Shown here: in pieces, positions 10,506 through 18,909 of the stretch | Position numbering within the stretch: position 1 is the stretch's first letter | Layout of the letters: each line of letters starts with the position of its first letter | Notes under the pieces: generated by a model | What the model was told of the DNA's origin: nothing | What the model saw: the letters and a program-made list of their open reading frames with translations, nothing else | Database searches by the model: none | Program-made: the position numbers and the translations under genes | Assembly: GCF_013322225.1 (NCBI RefSeq) | Contig: NZ_JAAMFB010000022.1 | Span: forward strand, 236,254 to 300,253 | From: Agrobacterium larrymoorei | GTDB taxonomy: Bacteria; Pseudomonadota; Alphaproteobacteria; Rhizobiales; Rhizobiaceae | Direction of reading: 5' to 3' | Length of the DNA: 64,000 nucleotides

Positions 10506-11206
10506 TACGGCAGCACCTCGATCAGCGCTTTGGAGTTCGAAACCGCGCCGAATACGCCACCCTGCATCTTGATCATCTTGATCGCAGCGAGATGATTGCC
10601 ATGATCGGTCGCGCCGCAGCAGTCCTCCAGCAGCAGGCACTCGAAGCCGCGATCATTGGCCTCGCGCATGGTCGTGTGGACGCAAACATCCGTCGTAATG
10701 CCTGTGAGGATGATGTTTTCGATACGACGCTGGTTGAGAATGAGTTCAAGGTCGGTTGCGCAAAAAGAGCCCTTGCCGGGCTTGTCGATGATGACCTCGC
10801 CCTCAATCGGCTTCAATTCGTCGATGATCTCCCAGCCCGGTTCTCCTCGCACGAGAATTCGTCCGCAGGGGCCAGCGTCACCAATTCCCGCATTGATGCG
10901 CTGCGATCGCCAGCGCTTGTTTGCCGGAAGGTCCGCAAGATCAGGCCTGTGGCCCTCCCGCGTGTGGATGATGTGGTAGCCTTTTGCTCGCATTGCGGAA
11001 AGCACGGTCTTGATCGGTTCGATGGGCGCTCTGACCAGCGAAAGGTCGTACCCCATGTGATCGACGTATCCGCCGGGACCGCAGAAATCCGTCTGCATGT
11101 CGATGATGATCAGGGCCGTGTTGTCCGGCCTGAACTTGCCATTGTAAGGCCAGGGATAGGGATCTGCGTCCAGATAGTGTGTGGAGACGTTGCTAGACAT
11201 ATCCAT
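10505..11206 (-). CDS. biuH: Biuret amidohydrolase
   Basis: 233 aa isochorismatase-fold cysteine hydrolase turning biuret into allophanate and ammonia. The catalytic residues D36 (IIIDMQTDF), K142 (DKPGKG) and C175 (TTDVCVHTT) fall at the numbers I recall for the Rhizobium leguminosarum BiuH, and the N-terminus [11 protein letters not shown] is characteristic of that enzyme. The ATG at 11206 has a good ribosome site (AGGAG, 6 nt spacer). It lies 9 bp after amiF and overlaps atzD by one base, matching pathway order cyanuric acid, biuret, allophanate. Confidence 0.9.
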   Translation of the reverse strand: MDMSSNVSTHYLDADPYPWPYNGKFRPDNTALIIIDMQTDFCGPGGYVDHMGYDLSLVRAPIEPIKTVLSAMRAKGYHIIHTREGHRPDLADLPANKRWRSQRINAGIGDAGPCGRILVRGEPGWEIIDELKPIEGEVIIDKPGKGSFCATDLELILNQRRIENIILTGITTDVCVHTTMREANDRGFECLLLEDCCGATDHGNHLAAIKMIKMQGGVFGAVSNSKALIEVLP

Positions 11207-11215
11207 AATAGGCTC

Positions 11216-12232
11216 CTATTCCGCGGCAGATTTCATTGGGCTTTCAAAACGGCGGCTTGGCTTTTCAAAGCCGCAACCGGTGCCGTCAGTGACCTGAACA
11301 TCATCCTCCCACGGCAACCGGTATTTGCCTGCCATGAGATCGTGCATGTAGGTGTAGGGCGCATCCTGCGCGCCGCCGTCCACGGCAACGTATCCGCGAT
11401 GGCCAAACTGGTAGATATTGTTTTCGACGCCCCATCCAAGCCGTGCTTCCCGCACAAGATCCGGCCGCACCTCGGCGGTAATGATCTCGTCCGGGCGGCC
11501 GCTGGTGCCGTGCGCGATGATGGAACCGTCGAAATTGCAGATCATGCCTTCGCCCATGCTGTCGAATGTGCCATCGGAGCCCGACATGCAGACGTTCGCC
11601 GTAACCATGAGATTACAGAACGCGTTGGACTGATTGGTGAAGCGCCATGCATCGCGGATCGGTGCCGTATAGCCAGCCGTGCGGATCATGATTTCTGCGC
11701 CCTTATAGGCGCATTCGCGGGCCATTTCCGGGAACATGCCATCGTGGCAGATGATGAGCGCGATCTTGGCACCCTTCGGCCCGGTAATCACCGGTATGCC
11801 AGTGTTTCCTGGCTCCCACGGCTCCACCGGCACCCAAGGATGCATCTTTCGATAATAAAGCTTTAGGTCGCCCTGGTCGTCGATGATTATCCCGGAATTA
11901 TAGGGCATGCCATCGGGATTATACTCCATGATGGAGAAACAGCCCCAGATGCGGTTATCCCGGCAGGCGTCCTTGAACGCTGAAACTTCAGGTCCGTCGA
12001 GACGGCACATGATGTCTGGATTGATGTCCATGGAGAGGCCATGGAGAGAGTATTCAGGAAATACGACCAAATCCATGTCAGGTTGGTTGCGACGTGCCTT
12101 GCCGACCAGCTCTACGATGCGTGCCGTTTGCCGCGCAAGGTCTTGCCTTGTAACGGTTACAGGCAACTGCAACTGTACGAGGCCGATGCCGACGCCATTC
12201 TTTGAGATGTTCAGTCCGCCCAATCCATTCAT
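11216..12232 (-). CDS. amiF: Formamidase (AmiF-type, nitrilase superfamily)
   Basis: 338 aa. The start chosen is the ATG at 12232, preceded by AAAGGAGT; the open frame continues ~100 codons upstream into the permease gene but has no support. The nitrilase-superfamily triad is E60 (VFPEYSLHG), K129 (YYRKMHPW) and C162 (ICHDGMFPE). With YRKMHPWVPVEPW the protein matches AmiF rather than the aliphatic amidase AmiE. AmiF releases ammonia from formamide. Its place between transporter genes and biuH suggests either co-use of small amides as nitrogen sources or an amide substrate produced in this pathway. Confidence 0.85.
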   Translation of the reverse strand: MNGLGGLNISKNGVGIGLVQLQLPVTVTRQDLARQTARIVELVGKARRNQPDMDLVVFPEYSLHGLSMDINPDIMCRLDGPEVSAFKDACRDNRIWGCFSIMEYNPDGMPYNSGIIIDDQGDLKLYYRKMHPWVPVEPWEPGNTGIPVITGPKGAKIALIICHDGMFPEMARECAYKGAEIMIRTAGYTAPIRDAWRFTNQSNAFCNLMVTANVCMSGSDGTFDSMGEGMICNFDGSIIAHGTSGRPDEIITAEVRPDLVREARLGWGVENNIYQFGHRGYVAVDGGAQDAPYTYMHDLMAGKYRLPWEDDVQVTDGTGCGFEKPSRRFESPMKSAAE

Positions 12233-12255
12233 GATTGTACTCCTTTCCTGCATTG

Positions 12256-13182
12256 TCACTTCGTCAGCGACAATTCTTCCGGTGCACCGGAAAGACGACG
12301 CTCCGGCGATGAGGTGATGATGAGGATGATGAGGGTCAGCACGTAGGGCGCTGCATAGAAAAGGTAATAGCCTTCCGTAACCCCAACGGATTGCAGCGCC
12401 GGACCCAGAGCACCCGCCCCACCGAAGAGCAGTGAAGCGAGGAGGCACCCTTTTGGATTCCATCTCGCAAAAATAACGAGTGCGACCGCCATCAGTCCTT
12501 GGCCGGAGGAAATACGCTCGTTCCACGATCCGGGGTAATAGAGCGAGAGATAGGCTCCTCCCGCGGCAGCAAATGCACCACCCACTGCGGTAGCAAAAAG
12601 GCGAACATGATCGGGATTGATACCCATCGCCCGTGCAGCATCAGAGCTATCGCCCACAACCCGCAGGATCAGCCCCCAGCGCGTGGCTTTCAACATCCAT
12701 GCGATCAGGAAAGTCAGCACGATGCCGAGAATGAACAGCACGTTGATGTTGAGCGCGGATTGAACCTGTGGAATGGACGACCAGCCACCAAGCGAGATGG
12801 CGGGCAGCTTCGGCGCAACCGGCTGGATGAAGGATTTGCCCAGAAAGAATGCCAACCCCAGCCCGAACTGCATCATCGCAATCCCGATTGCGATATCGTT
12901 TACCTTGGGAAAGCGGCAGATGAAGCCGTGTACTAGGCCGAAAACGGACCCGGCCACCATGGCGGCAAGAACGCCAAGCCATGGTGACTGCGTCATGACG
13001 GCGACGGCATAAGCCGACATCGCACCGAAGACGAGCGTGCCTTCCAAGCCAAGATTGATACGTCCGGAACGTTCGGTCAGCGTCTCGCCGAGGCTGACAA
13101 AGATGAAAGGTGTCGATACCCGAATTGCTCCGGCCAGAATGGCCAGCGGTACACCCCATAGGCCGAGTGCTGAATCCTCCAT
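12256..13182 (-). CDS. ABC transporter permease (BMP/nucleoside-type)
   Basis: 308 aa hydrophobic protein of the BPD_transp_2 family, start ATG at 13182 (MEDSALGLW) sharing one base with the upstream permease stop; an earlier in-frame start at 13218 would lie inside that gene. It has about 8-10 predicted membrane segments and the family motif ERSGRINLGLEGTLVFGA. It is the second inner-membrane subunit of the importer. The substrate is inferred from the operon to be cyanuric acid, biuret or a similar small N-rich compound; family relatives carry nucleosides and purines. Confidence 0.87.
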   Translation of the reverse strand: MEDSALGLWGVPLAILAGAIRVSTPFIFVSLGETLTERSGRINLGLEGTLVFGAMSAYAVAVMTQSPWLGVLAAMVAGSVFGLVHGFICRFPKVNDIAIGIAMMQFGLGLAFFLGKSFIQPVAPKLPAISLGGWSSIPQVQSALNINVLFILGIVLTFLIAWMLKATRWGLILRVVGDSSDAARAMGINPDHVRLFATAVGGAFAAAGGAYLSLYYPGSWNERISSGQGLMAVALVIFARWNPKGCLLASLLFGGAGALGPALQSVGVTEGYYLFYAAPYVLTLIILIITSSPERRLSGAPEELSLTK

Positions 13183-14324
13183 CAGACCGCCTCCCGGCCA
13201 ATGCGATTGGCAAGCCATAATTCCGGATTAAAAAGCTTGAACCTGCCATACAGCGTTTCGCAGAATAGCACCGAGATGAACAACGTGCCTTGCAGCACGA
13301 GAACGCTTGCATCGGGCAATCCCATCCGCCGTTGGATCAGGCCACCTGCCGCCGTGATGCCGCCAAGCAAAATAGCAACGGGTATGATGGCGAGTGGGTT
13401 CTGGCGTGCAAGGAAGGCCACAAGAATTCCCGTATAGCCATAGCCCGCAATCAGTGCCGCATTAGCGCTTCCCTGGACGGCTGCAACTTCTAGCATACCT
13501 GCAAGGCCCGCAAAAGCGCCCGCCAGAAACGTGAAGCCTATGACGAGCCTGCCGACCGGCAAGCCCTGAATCTGCGCCGCTCTCATATTGCCGCCAGCCA
13601 CCCGCGCCGCAAACCCGATCGTCGTACGCTCCATCAAAAGCCACGCGAAGAGGCAAGCAACGATACCGACTCCAAAGCCCCAATGAACATCCATGCCGGG
13701 AAGATTGCCGACCATCGCATCGGCTGGAATAGGTGTGGTAGATGGCTTGTTGAGGCTGGCCGGATCGCGCAGCGGTCCTTCGATCAGGTGGTTCAACACC
13801 GCAATCGCGATGTAGGTCAAAAGCAGAGATGATATGGTTTCATTGACGCCGCGATATTGCTTCAATGCCCCGACCAAGCCGATCCAAAGACCCGCTACGA
13901 TCATCCCCGCCAGTGCCATGGCGATCCATAGCCAACCAGCGCTGACAAGACCAGCCAGGGGCAATGCTGCTGCCGACGCGGCTAAGCCACCCAGAACCAG
14001 TGCGCCCTCGCCACCGATGACAACGAGACCAAGCCGCGCCGGAAGTGCAACGCAGAGCGCCGTGAGAAGAAGAGGTGCGGCCCTGCTCATGGTATTCTGT
14101 AATGAAAACCAGCTACCGAAGCCGCCGGTGTAGATCAGTTGAACGAACTGCATCGGCGACTTGCCGAGCAGCAGGAGAAAAATGCTGAACAGCCCAAGCC
14201 CGGCAAGGGACGCAAAGAATGTCACTGCCAACGGTTCGCTGCGTCGTGCCGTAAATTCCCGCAGGCGTTTGCCTGGAGGGGCGGCTGTGGCAGCGTTGGT
14301 TTGAGGATTGAGATCGTAACCCAT
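13182..14324 (-). CDS. ABC transporter permease (BMP/nucleoside-type)
   Basis: About 380 aa, BPD_transp_2 family, with a ~30-residue polar N-terminus and then a run of membrane segments. The conserved GLVVIGGEGALVLGG and GVNETISSLLLTYIA motifs are visible. Two starts compete: ATG 14342, which shares one base with the binding-protein stop, and ATG 14324, which has a GGAG ribosome site 8 nt upstream. I prefer 14324. It pairs with the next gene to form the channel of the importer. Confidence 0.87.
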   Translation of the reverse strand: MGYDLNPQTNAATAAPPGKRLREFTARRSEPLAVTFFASLAGLGLFSIFLLLLGKSPMQFVQLIYTGGFGSWFSLQNTMSRAAPLLLTALCVALPARLGLVVIGGEGALVLGGLAASAAALPLAGLVSAGWLWIAMALAGMIVAGLWIGLVGALKQYRGVNETISSLLLTYIAIAVLNHLIEGPLRDPASLNKPSTTPIPADAMVGNLPGMDVHWGFGVGIVACLFAWLLMERTTIGFAARVAGGNMRAAQIQGLPVGRLVIGFTFLAGAFAGLAGMLEVAAVQGSANAALIAGYGYTGILVAFLARQNPLAIIPVAILLGGITAAGGLIQRRMGLPDASVLVLQGTLFISVLFCETLYGRFKLFNPELWLANRIGREAV

Positions 14325-14341
14325 GGGCTGTTCTCCATTCA

Positions 14342-15469
14342 TCAGCCGGCAGAGCCGACCACGCCGTCCACCAGATAATTCATGCTTTCCAGCTCGATCG
14401 AGGTTTCGGTGTAGTCCGTGCCTGCCGGTATGACAACATTGCCCTTGTTGTCTTTCTGGCCGCCTTTAAATACGGAGAATTCGCCCGCCTTCATCGAAGC
14501 CATGGTTGCCTCGAATTTGTTGCGCGCCTCGGCCGAGACAGCAGGCCCCAGCGGGCTCATTTTGACGAAGCCGTCCTTCAGTCCACCACGCACGAAATTG
14601 CCAAGCGGCTCTCCTGCCTGCATCTTCTTCACGAAGTCGGTATAGACGTTGCCCCATGCCCATTCGGCACCGGTCAGATATTTCTCAGGCGCGAGTGGAG
14701 ACTGGTTGGCGTGATAGCCGCAAACAAATGCGCCACGGCCCGCCGCTGTTTGTGCGATAACCTTCGGGCTATCGACATGGCAGGTAATGACATCTGCGCC
14801 TTGATCGATAAGAGCGTTTGTAGCCTCCGCTTCCTTGACAGCCAGCGACCATTCGCCGGTGAAGATGACTTGGCAGGTTATGGAAGGATCGACGGAGCGT
14901 GCGCCCAGAAGGAACGCGTTGATGTTCTGCACCACTTGCGGAATTGGTTTGGCCGCAACGAAGCCGATCTTCTTGCTCTTCGTGGCATGGCCCGCGGCAA
15001 TACCGTTCAAATACTGGCCCTGGAAAATATAACCGAAATAGGAACCGGCATTCACCGGGTTCTTGTCCTTCTGCCACAGACCACCGCAATGGCGGAACTG
15101 GATGTCCGGGTACTTTTTCGCCATGGCAAGCACATGAGGATCGAAATAACCGAAGGATGTCGGGAAGAGCAGGGTTGCCCCGTCCAGATTGATCATCGAC
15201 TCCATCGTCTTCTGAACGTCGACTGTCTCGGGAACGTTTTCCTCTTCGATTACAGTGACGTCGGCGAGAGCCTTTACCGCTGCTGCGCCTTCGGCATGGG
15301 CCTGGTTATACCCGTAGTCATCCTTGGGGCCAACATAAACGAACCCTACAGTTAACGTCCCAGCCGCCAGCGCGCCGCCGCCATGAAGGCCCGAAAGCGT
15401 AAGTGCGGATGCCCCGGCAAAAGCCGTTTGCAAGAATTGACGTCGAGATGGCTGTAACAACTTGATCAT
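14342..15469 (-). CDS. BMP-family ABC substrate-binding protein, Tat-exported
   Basis: 375 aa. The N-terminus has a twin-arginine motif (SRRQFLQTAF) followed by a hydrophobic stretch and ALAAG, so it is probably exported folded by the Tat system. The mature part is a BMP/PnrA-type binding protein (VGFVYVGPKDDYGYNQAH; DGATLLFPTSFGYFDP). It is the first gene of the nine- to ten-gene minus-strand operon and divergent from the GntR regulator. The start is the ATG at 15469 after a GGGGAAG ribosome site. Relatives bind nucleosides; here a triazine, biuret or triuret ligand is inferred from neighbours. Confidence 0.87.
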   Translation of the reverse strand: MIKLLQPSRRQFLQTAFAGASALTLSGLHGGGALAAGTLTVGFVYVGPKDDYGYNQAHAEGAAAVKALADVTVIEEENVPETVDVQKTMESMINLDGATLLFPTSFGYFDPHVLAMAKKYPDIQFRHCGGLWQKDKNPVNAGSYFGYIFQGQYLNGIAAGHATKSKKIGFVAAKPIPQVVQNINAFLLGARSVDPSITCQVIFTGEWSLAVKEAEATNALIDQGADVITCHVDSPKVIAQTAAGRGAFVCGYHANQSPLAPEKYLTGAEWAWGNVYTDFVKKMQAGEPLGNFVRGGLKDGFVKMSPLGPAVSAEARNKFEATMASMKAGEFSVFKGGQKDNKGNVVIPAGTDYTETSIELESMNYLVDGVVGSAG

Positions 15470-15784
15470 GACTTTTTCTTCCCCTTGTTTGGAAACCGAA
15501 ACAGCGGCTCGAAAAAGTGTATGCAATGTGCGTGCCAGAATGCTTGATGGCTTCAAATTGGCATCAATGCCGCAGGGATCGTTGTTTTTCTGCCTTCTTG
15601 CTGTGCACAATTTCGTTGCAATGCCCCGAAATTAGCCGATCCTCGCTTATTAACCGGTCGAGCTACGGCTTGGCATCAACTCCGAAATTACGCGTTATAA
15701 TTTGCATGCCTGCTAAAAGTAGCATTACGAAGCGATTTGATTTTAGCTATAGTCTTAAAAATTGTATGCAGATTCGGATTGGGC
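15470..15784. promoter_or_regulatory. Divergent promoter region with paired TGTATGCA motifs
   Basis: 315 bp between the importer-led operon and its GntR regulator. The 8-mer TGTATGCA occurs exactly at 15518-15525, near the operon start, and at 15763-15770, just before the regulator start. A related TGCATGC lies at 15703-15709. FCD-type GntR proteins often bind short TGTA/TACA-like palindromes, so these are candidate operators for autoregulation and operon control. No clear sigma-70 -35/-10 pair is assigned. Confidence 0.5.
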
Positions 15785-16459
15785 ATGAGGCAGGCAAGAG
15801 AGTTGGTCAGAACTGGCGAAACCGTGGAGCAGATGGTTCGTGCCATCGCAGACCTTATTGTGGAGGGGGACCTGAAGCCCGGCGAAAAGCTCGACGAAAC
15901 AAGTCTGGCCCTTCGTTTCGATGTATCACGTACGCCAGTACGAGAAGCCCTGCGGCAGTTGTGTGCAATGGGTCTGGTAGAGCGGCCGCCGAACAAAAGT
16001 GCTGTCGTCACAAGCGTGTCGGATAGCTTCCTCACCTCGATGTTCGAGGCGATGGCGGAGCTGGAGGGGATATGTGCGCGCCTTGCAGCCGAGCGTATGT
16101 CTATTCGCGAGCGGCTCGACCTTCAGGATGTTCAAAAGGCGGCTAACGTTCTGGTCAAGTCAGGCGACACTGAAGCTTACGCTGCCCTCAACGTCGAGTT
16201 TCACAATAGGATTTACGCGGGCGCGCACAATGGCCACATTCAAGCAATGGTCAGCCAAACCAGAGCACGTCTGGCGCCTTTTCGCCGTGCGCAATTCCGG
16301 CTGGATGGGCGACTTGACCAGTCGTGGCGGGAACATGGAAAGATTGTTGACGCAATCTTGTGCGGTGACGGGCAGGCCGCCGCGGCGGCAGCCTATGCCC
16401 ACGTGTCTATCGTCGGAGCCGCCAGTATCGTCTTCGCCAAAGCGTCGGATAGCGAGTGA
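15785..16459 (+). CDS. GntR-family (FCD) transcriptional regulator
   Basis: 224 aa from the ATG at 15785; the frame is open 16 codons upstream but crosses the candidate operator. The N-terminal winged helix-turn-helix (GDLKPGEKLDETSLALRFDVSRTPVREAL) is followed by an FCD effector domain (LNVEFHNRIYAGAHNGH), with the histidines that bind metal in this class. Such regulators usually repress an adjacent catabolic operon until its substrate or an intermediate binds. Divergent placement makes it the likely regulator of the cyanuric acid operon. Confidence 0.88.
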   Translation: MRQARELVRTGETVEQMVRAIADLIVEGDLKPGEKLDETSLALRFDVSRTPVREALRQLCAMGLVERPPNKSAVVTSVSDSFLTSMFEAMAELEGICARLAAERMSIRERLDLQDVQKAANVLVKSGDTEAYAALNVEFHNRIYAGAHNGHIQAMVSQTRARLAPFRRAQFRLDGRLDQSWREHGKIVDAILCGDGQAAAAAAYAHVSIVGAASIVFAKASDSE

Positions 16460-16625
16460 AGTTCACACAGGCCTAACTGACGCGTAAATAGCCGGGAGTT
16501 TCGTAAGCAGGTTCGGGTCAGCTTTTGTACTTCTCGAATTCGATGGGAGAAAGCTCTGCGATTGCAGTCGTTGCTTACGAGGAAGTATCGCGTAAAGGCC
16601 TGTGGCAAAGGATTAACGCCATTTG

Positions 16626-16862
16626 CTACTTAAACTTCACAACTGACGATACGGGTATGACGGCGATCAGTTGTCCATCGGCACGGACAACCTCGAAGCT
16701 GCTGTCGGCGATGATTTCTCCGGCCATGATCTTTTCGGCAAGCGTCTCCCTTGCTGCCTGGACCGCTTCCCTTACTGCCTGCTCGTCTCCCTGAAGTATT
16801 GCGCCTTCGAGATCGACAGAAAGGGTGTCTGCTTCCCTGACGTGGAAGTAGTACCTTGGCAT
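16626..16862 (-). CDS. DUF6894 family small protein
   Basis: 78 aa from the ATG at 16862 (MPRYYFHVREADTLSVD). The pattern MPRYYFHV, then an acidic loop and a helix rich in Ala/Glu, is typical of the rhizobial DUF6894 proteins, often found as several small paralogues of unknown function. It has no signal or membrane segment. The open frame upstream to 17018 has no family similarity. It stands alone, minus strand, with the PRC-barrel gene 290 bp upstream. Confidence 0.7.
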   Translation of the reverse strand: MPRYYFHVREADTLSVDLEGAILQGDEQAVREAVQAARETLAEKIMAGEIIADSSFEVVRADGQLIAVIPVSSVVKFK

Positions 16863-17119
16863 TTCACATTCCGATTTGTTTCCTCTTGTCTCCTCGCTGA
16901 GCAACGGAGCGGGGGACATCATTGTTCCAGATCGTAGGCATGCCTCAAACAAATGCTTTCGGTACGGGAATCGCATCCGTGCTTTAAGAGCGGGTGGAAA
17001 CTGTGAGCGAAGATGCATCGCCGGATGTGCTTATCTCGGCAATGGTGCGGAACTCCGGTTTCGCTGTCGTTCCCACTTGCGTAAAGAGACCGCCGGTTAT
17101 CCCAGCAATGATAGTGTTA

Positions 17120-17143
17120 GGGCCCGATCTTTCGACCGAGCCC
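17120..17143 (-). terminator. Hairpin after the PRC-barrel gene
   Basis: On the minus strand, GGGCTCGGTC-GAAA-GATCGGGCCC forms a 10-bp stem with two G-U pairs and a GAAA tetraloop, 8 bp past the stop of the gene at 17152. There is no clear U tract, so it may be a terminator or an mRNA-stabilising hairpin. Confidence 0.5.
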
Positions 17144-17151
17144 TGATTTCA

Positions 17152-17445
17152 TCAGTGATGGTGTTCTGGCATGTCTTTCAACTGGTCCTTCGTCCAGGAC
17201 GTCACGGCGTGAACATCTCCGTCCTCGTCACGCATGAAATCGAGGTCGCTGAGGGCAACTGCGACAGGCTTGGCGCCAATTCCGAGAAATCCTCCGACAT
17301 CGATAATGACCTGACCGCTTGCTCCGCCGTGGACGTGATCGACTTTGCCAACCTTATGGTCATCTGCGCCGTAAACAGTGGCACCTTCCAGAATTTCTGG
17401 GGTCAACTCCGTTGTCGACAGGCGAACGTGATTTGTATGATCCAT
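17152..17445 (-). CDS. PRC-barrel domain protein
   Basis: 97 aa. One PRC-barrel domain is visible: GATVYGADDHKVGKVDHVH and the following IIDVGGFLGIGAKPVAVALSDL, the signature of rhizobial PRC-barrel proteins. The C-terminus is His-rich (PEHHH). No signal peptide is seen. Such proteins are often stress-linked and of unknown biochemical role; ribosome maturation factor RimM and photosynthetic reaction-centre H subunit share the fold. It is a single gene with its own hairpin downstream. Confidence 0.8.
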   Translation of the reverse strand: MDHTNHVRLSTTELTPEILEGATVYGADDHKVGKVDHVHGGASGQVIIDVGGFLGIGAKPVAVALSDLDFMRDEDGDVHAVTSWTKDQLKDMPEHHH

Positions 17446-17549
17446 GGGTTTCCTCCTTGTTGGATAATCACGTAACGGGATCTGACGCCACAGGTTCCCT
17501 TATCATGCGAGAGCGAGCTGGCTTTACGCAATGCTGCCATGATGCCCGT

Positions 17550-18182
17550 TCAACGAAGAAGTCCGTCGAGGTCGAACTCTTCCCACCCGCCGAGCTTCGG
17601 CGCTGCGTCCTCAGAGCTGTCGCCTGCATTCTTGGATCGCTTCGCAGCCTCCTTCTTGAGCGAGCGCGTCAGCTTCGCCTGATAGGCCGCCCGCTGTCTT
17701 TTTTCGGCCTTCGCCTCTGCGTCCTCCACGCGCCATTCTTCGACAGCTCCCCTATCGAGAAGCTCTTCCACCACCCTGGGGTCGAAGACATGGAAGGTGA
17801 TCTGCCGAGCGCGTCCGTTCAGTCTGACGGTTCTCGTCCCTGCACTTTGCAGACGACCGTCGGCCAGCCACCGGTGCCGCTCGCTGGTCTTCATCGTCAG
17901 GATGTCCTCGATTTCGCGCGGGATGACCGGTAGGGCTACGGCCTCCGTCACCACCTTTGTAGCGATAGCCGCGGCGGCGTTGAAGGCGGTCTTGTCACTG
18001 GCTGCCATCGCCAATATGAGGTCGACACCATCAAGGGAAATCGACTTTTTCGAGACTGCAGGCAGCCTTGCCTGTATTTCTTGCAGGACGCCTTTCGCCC
18101 GAACCGCCGACCCCATTGTTACAGCGGCCGGTAGGGTCCATGTCCTGATCAGTTCGATGTCATTTTTTTCACGCTTAGGCAT
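17550..18182 (-). CDS. Hypothetical protein, basic, helical C-terminus
   Basis: 210 aa, start ATG 18182 (MPKREKNDIELIRTW). I do not recognise a named domain. The middle has a short winged-helix-like stretch (EDILTMKTSERHRWLADGRLQSAG, residues about 91-114) resembling small helix-turn-helix modules. The C-terminal third is highly charged and helical (EDAEAKAEKRQRAAYQAKL), likely coiled coil. No signal or membrane segment is present. Base composition matches its neighbours. A DNA-binding or plasmid-encoded accessory protein is possible but unproven. Confidence 0.6.
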   Translation of the reverse strand: MPKREKNDIELIRTWTLPAAVTMGSAVRAKGVLQEIQARLPAVSKKSISLDGVDLILAMAASDKTAFNAAAAIATKVVTEAVALPVIPREIEDILTMKTSERHRWLADGRLQSAGTRTVRLNGRARQITFHVFDPRVVEELLDRGAVEEWRVEDAEAKAEKRQRAAYQAKLTRSLKKEAAKRSKNAGDSSEDAAPKLGGWEEFDLDGLLR

Positions 18183-18238
18183 GGCGAACAGATGGTGTTT
18201 CGGCTCTTTCGAGTCAACGAGCTTGTTGGGTCACGATT

Positions 18239-18652
18239 TTACAATGCTGCAAGCGTCGTTTGATCGACTTTGCCTTGGTAAAACACCTGAAGGCCCGTTT
18301 CAAACAGCGATCCACTGTGTGCGACTGCTCCAAACAACGTCATACTGAAACGAAACTTGAGGTCGTCGGGATGCCCTAGAATATTATGTGCGGGAAGGCT
18401 GGGATGACTGAGCATGGTACGCGTGGATTCCTCAAGACGAGTCCCTAAAACAGGATGCTGAAGGTAGGCTTCGGCCTCCGAGTGTCCAGAGATCGCATAA
18501 AAGCGAGCGGTTTCCGATCGGCCGAGCCCGCGAAGCTGCGGGAAGATGAACCACATTCAATGCGACTTCTTCTGTCCGTCACGCAATTCCCGCAAAGCTT
18601 TGCCGTACACGTCGTGTTGCGCTGTGACGAACCGCGCCAGATCAAACTCCAT
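18239..18652 (-). pseudogene. DUF1810 family gene with one in-frame stop
   Basis: A 138-codon frame starting ATG 18652 (MEFDLARFVTAQHDVYGKAL) reads through the whole DUF1810 domain to 18239, the usual family length. TGA at 18557-18559 (codon 32) interrupts it exactly where the family has the Trp of the HWMWFIFPQLRGLG motif. A single G-to-A change (TGG to TGA) explains it. An ATG follows at once (18556), so a 105-aa C-terminal product could be re-initiated. A sequencing error is possible. Confidence 0.75.
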
Positions 18653-18854
18653 ACGATGGCCTCCACTCGCGTCATGAGATTTCGGTCAACGAAGTATCAT
18701 TACCACATCAGCCCATTTCCAACGGTGTAAACCATAATACATATGGAGTGTTCCTAGCCGAATGCTGATCGACATCCGACGCGCTAGACCGGACCCTGTA
18801 CGCTCAGCGCAATCTTGGCGAGGTCCCTTGCATAGCTACGAAAGCAAAAGACAT

Positions 18855-18898
18855 TTGACGACTGATAAATAGACTGATTATATCAGTTGACTTATCAG
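18855..18898 (+). promoter_or_regulatory. Promoter with concentric palindromic operator upstream of the lyase gene
   Basis: TTGACG (18855-18860) and TTATAT (18878-18883), 17 bp apart, look like -35 and -10 boxes. Over them lies a nested palindrome. The inner ACTGAT-TAT-ATCAGT (18873-18887) and the outer CTGATAA (18862-18868) / TTATCAG (18892-18898) share the same centre at 18880. The inner site recurs at 20589-20605. Binding by the GntR protein encoded at 19838 would block the promoter. Confidence 0.7.
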
Positions 18899-18909
18899 GG
18901 AGGTTTAAT

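Noticed and set aside
10496..11866. 456-codon plus-strand open frame
   Set aside because: It lies wholly antisense to biuH and amiF, which have clear motifs; the translation resembles no family and is the codon-bias shadow of those genes.
12233..12526. N-terminal extension of the formamidase
   Set aside because: Open frame overlaps the permease gene; the extension has no family similarity and the ATG at 12232 has a good ribosome site.
16460..16625. CACAGGCCT / AGGCCTGTG repeats as a mobile-element border
   Set aside because: Only 9 bp, over 100 bp apart, with no transposase or target duplication.
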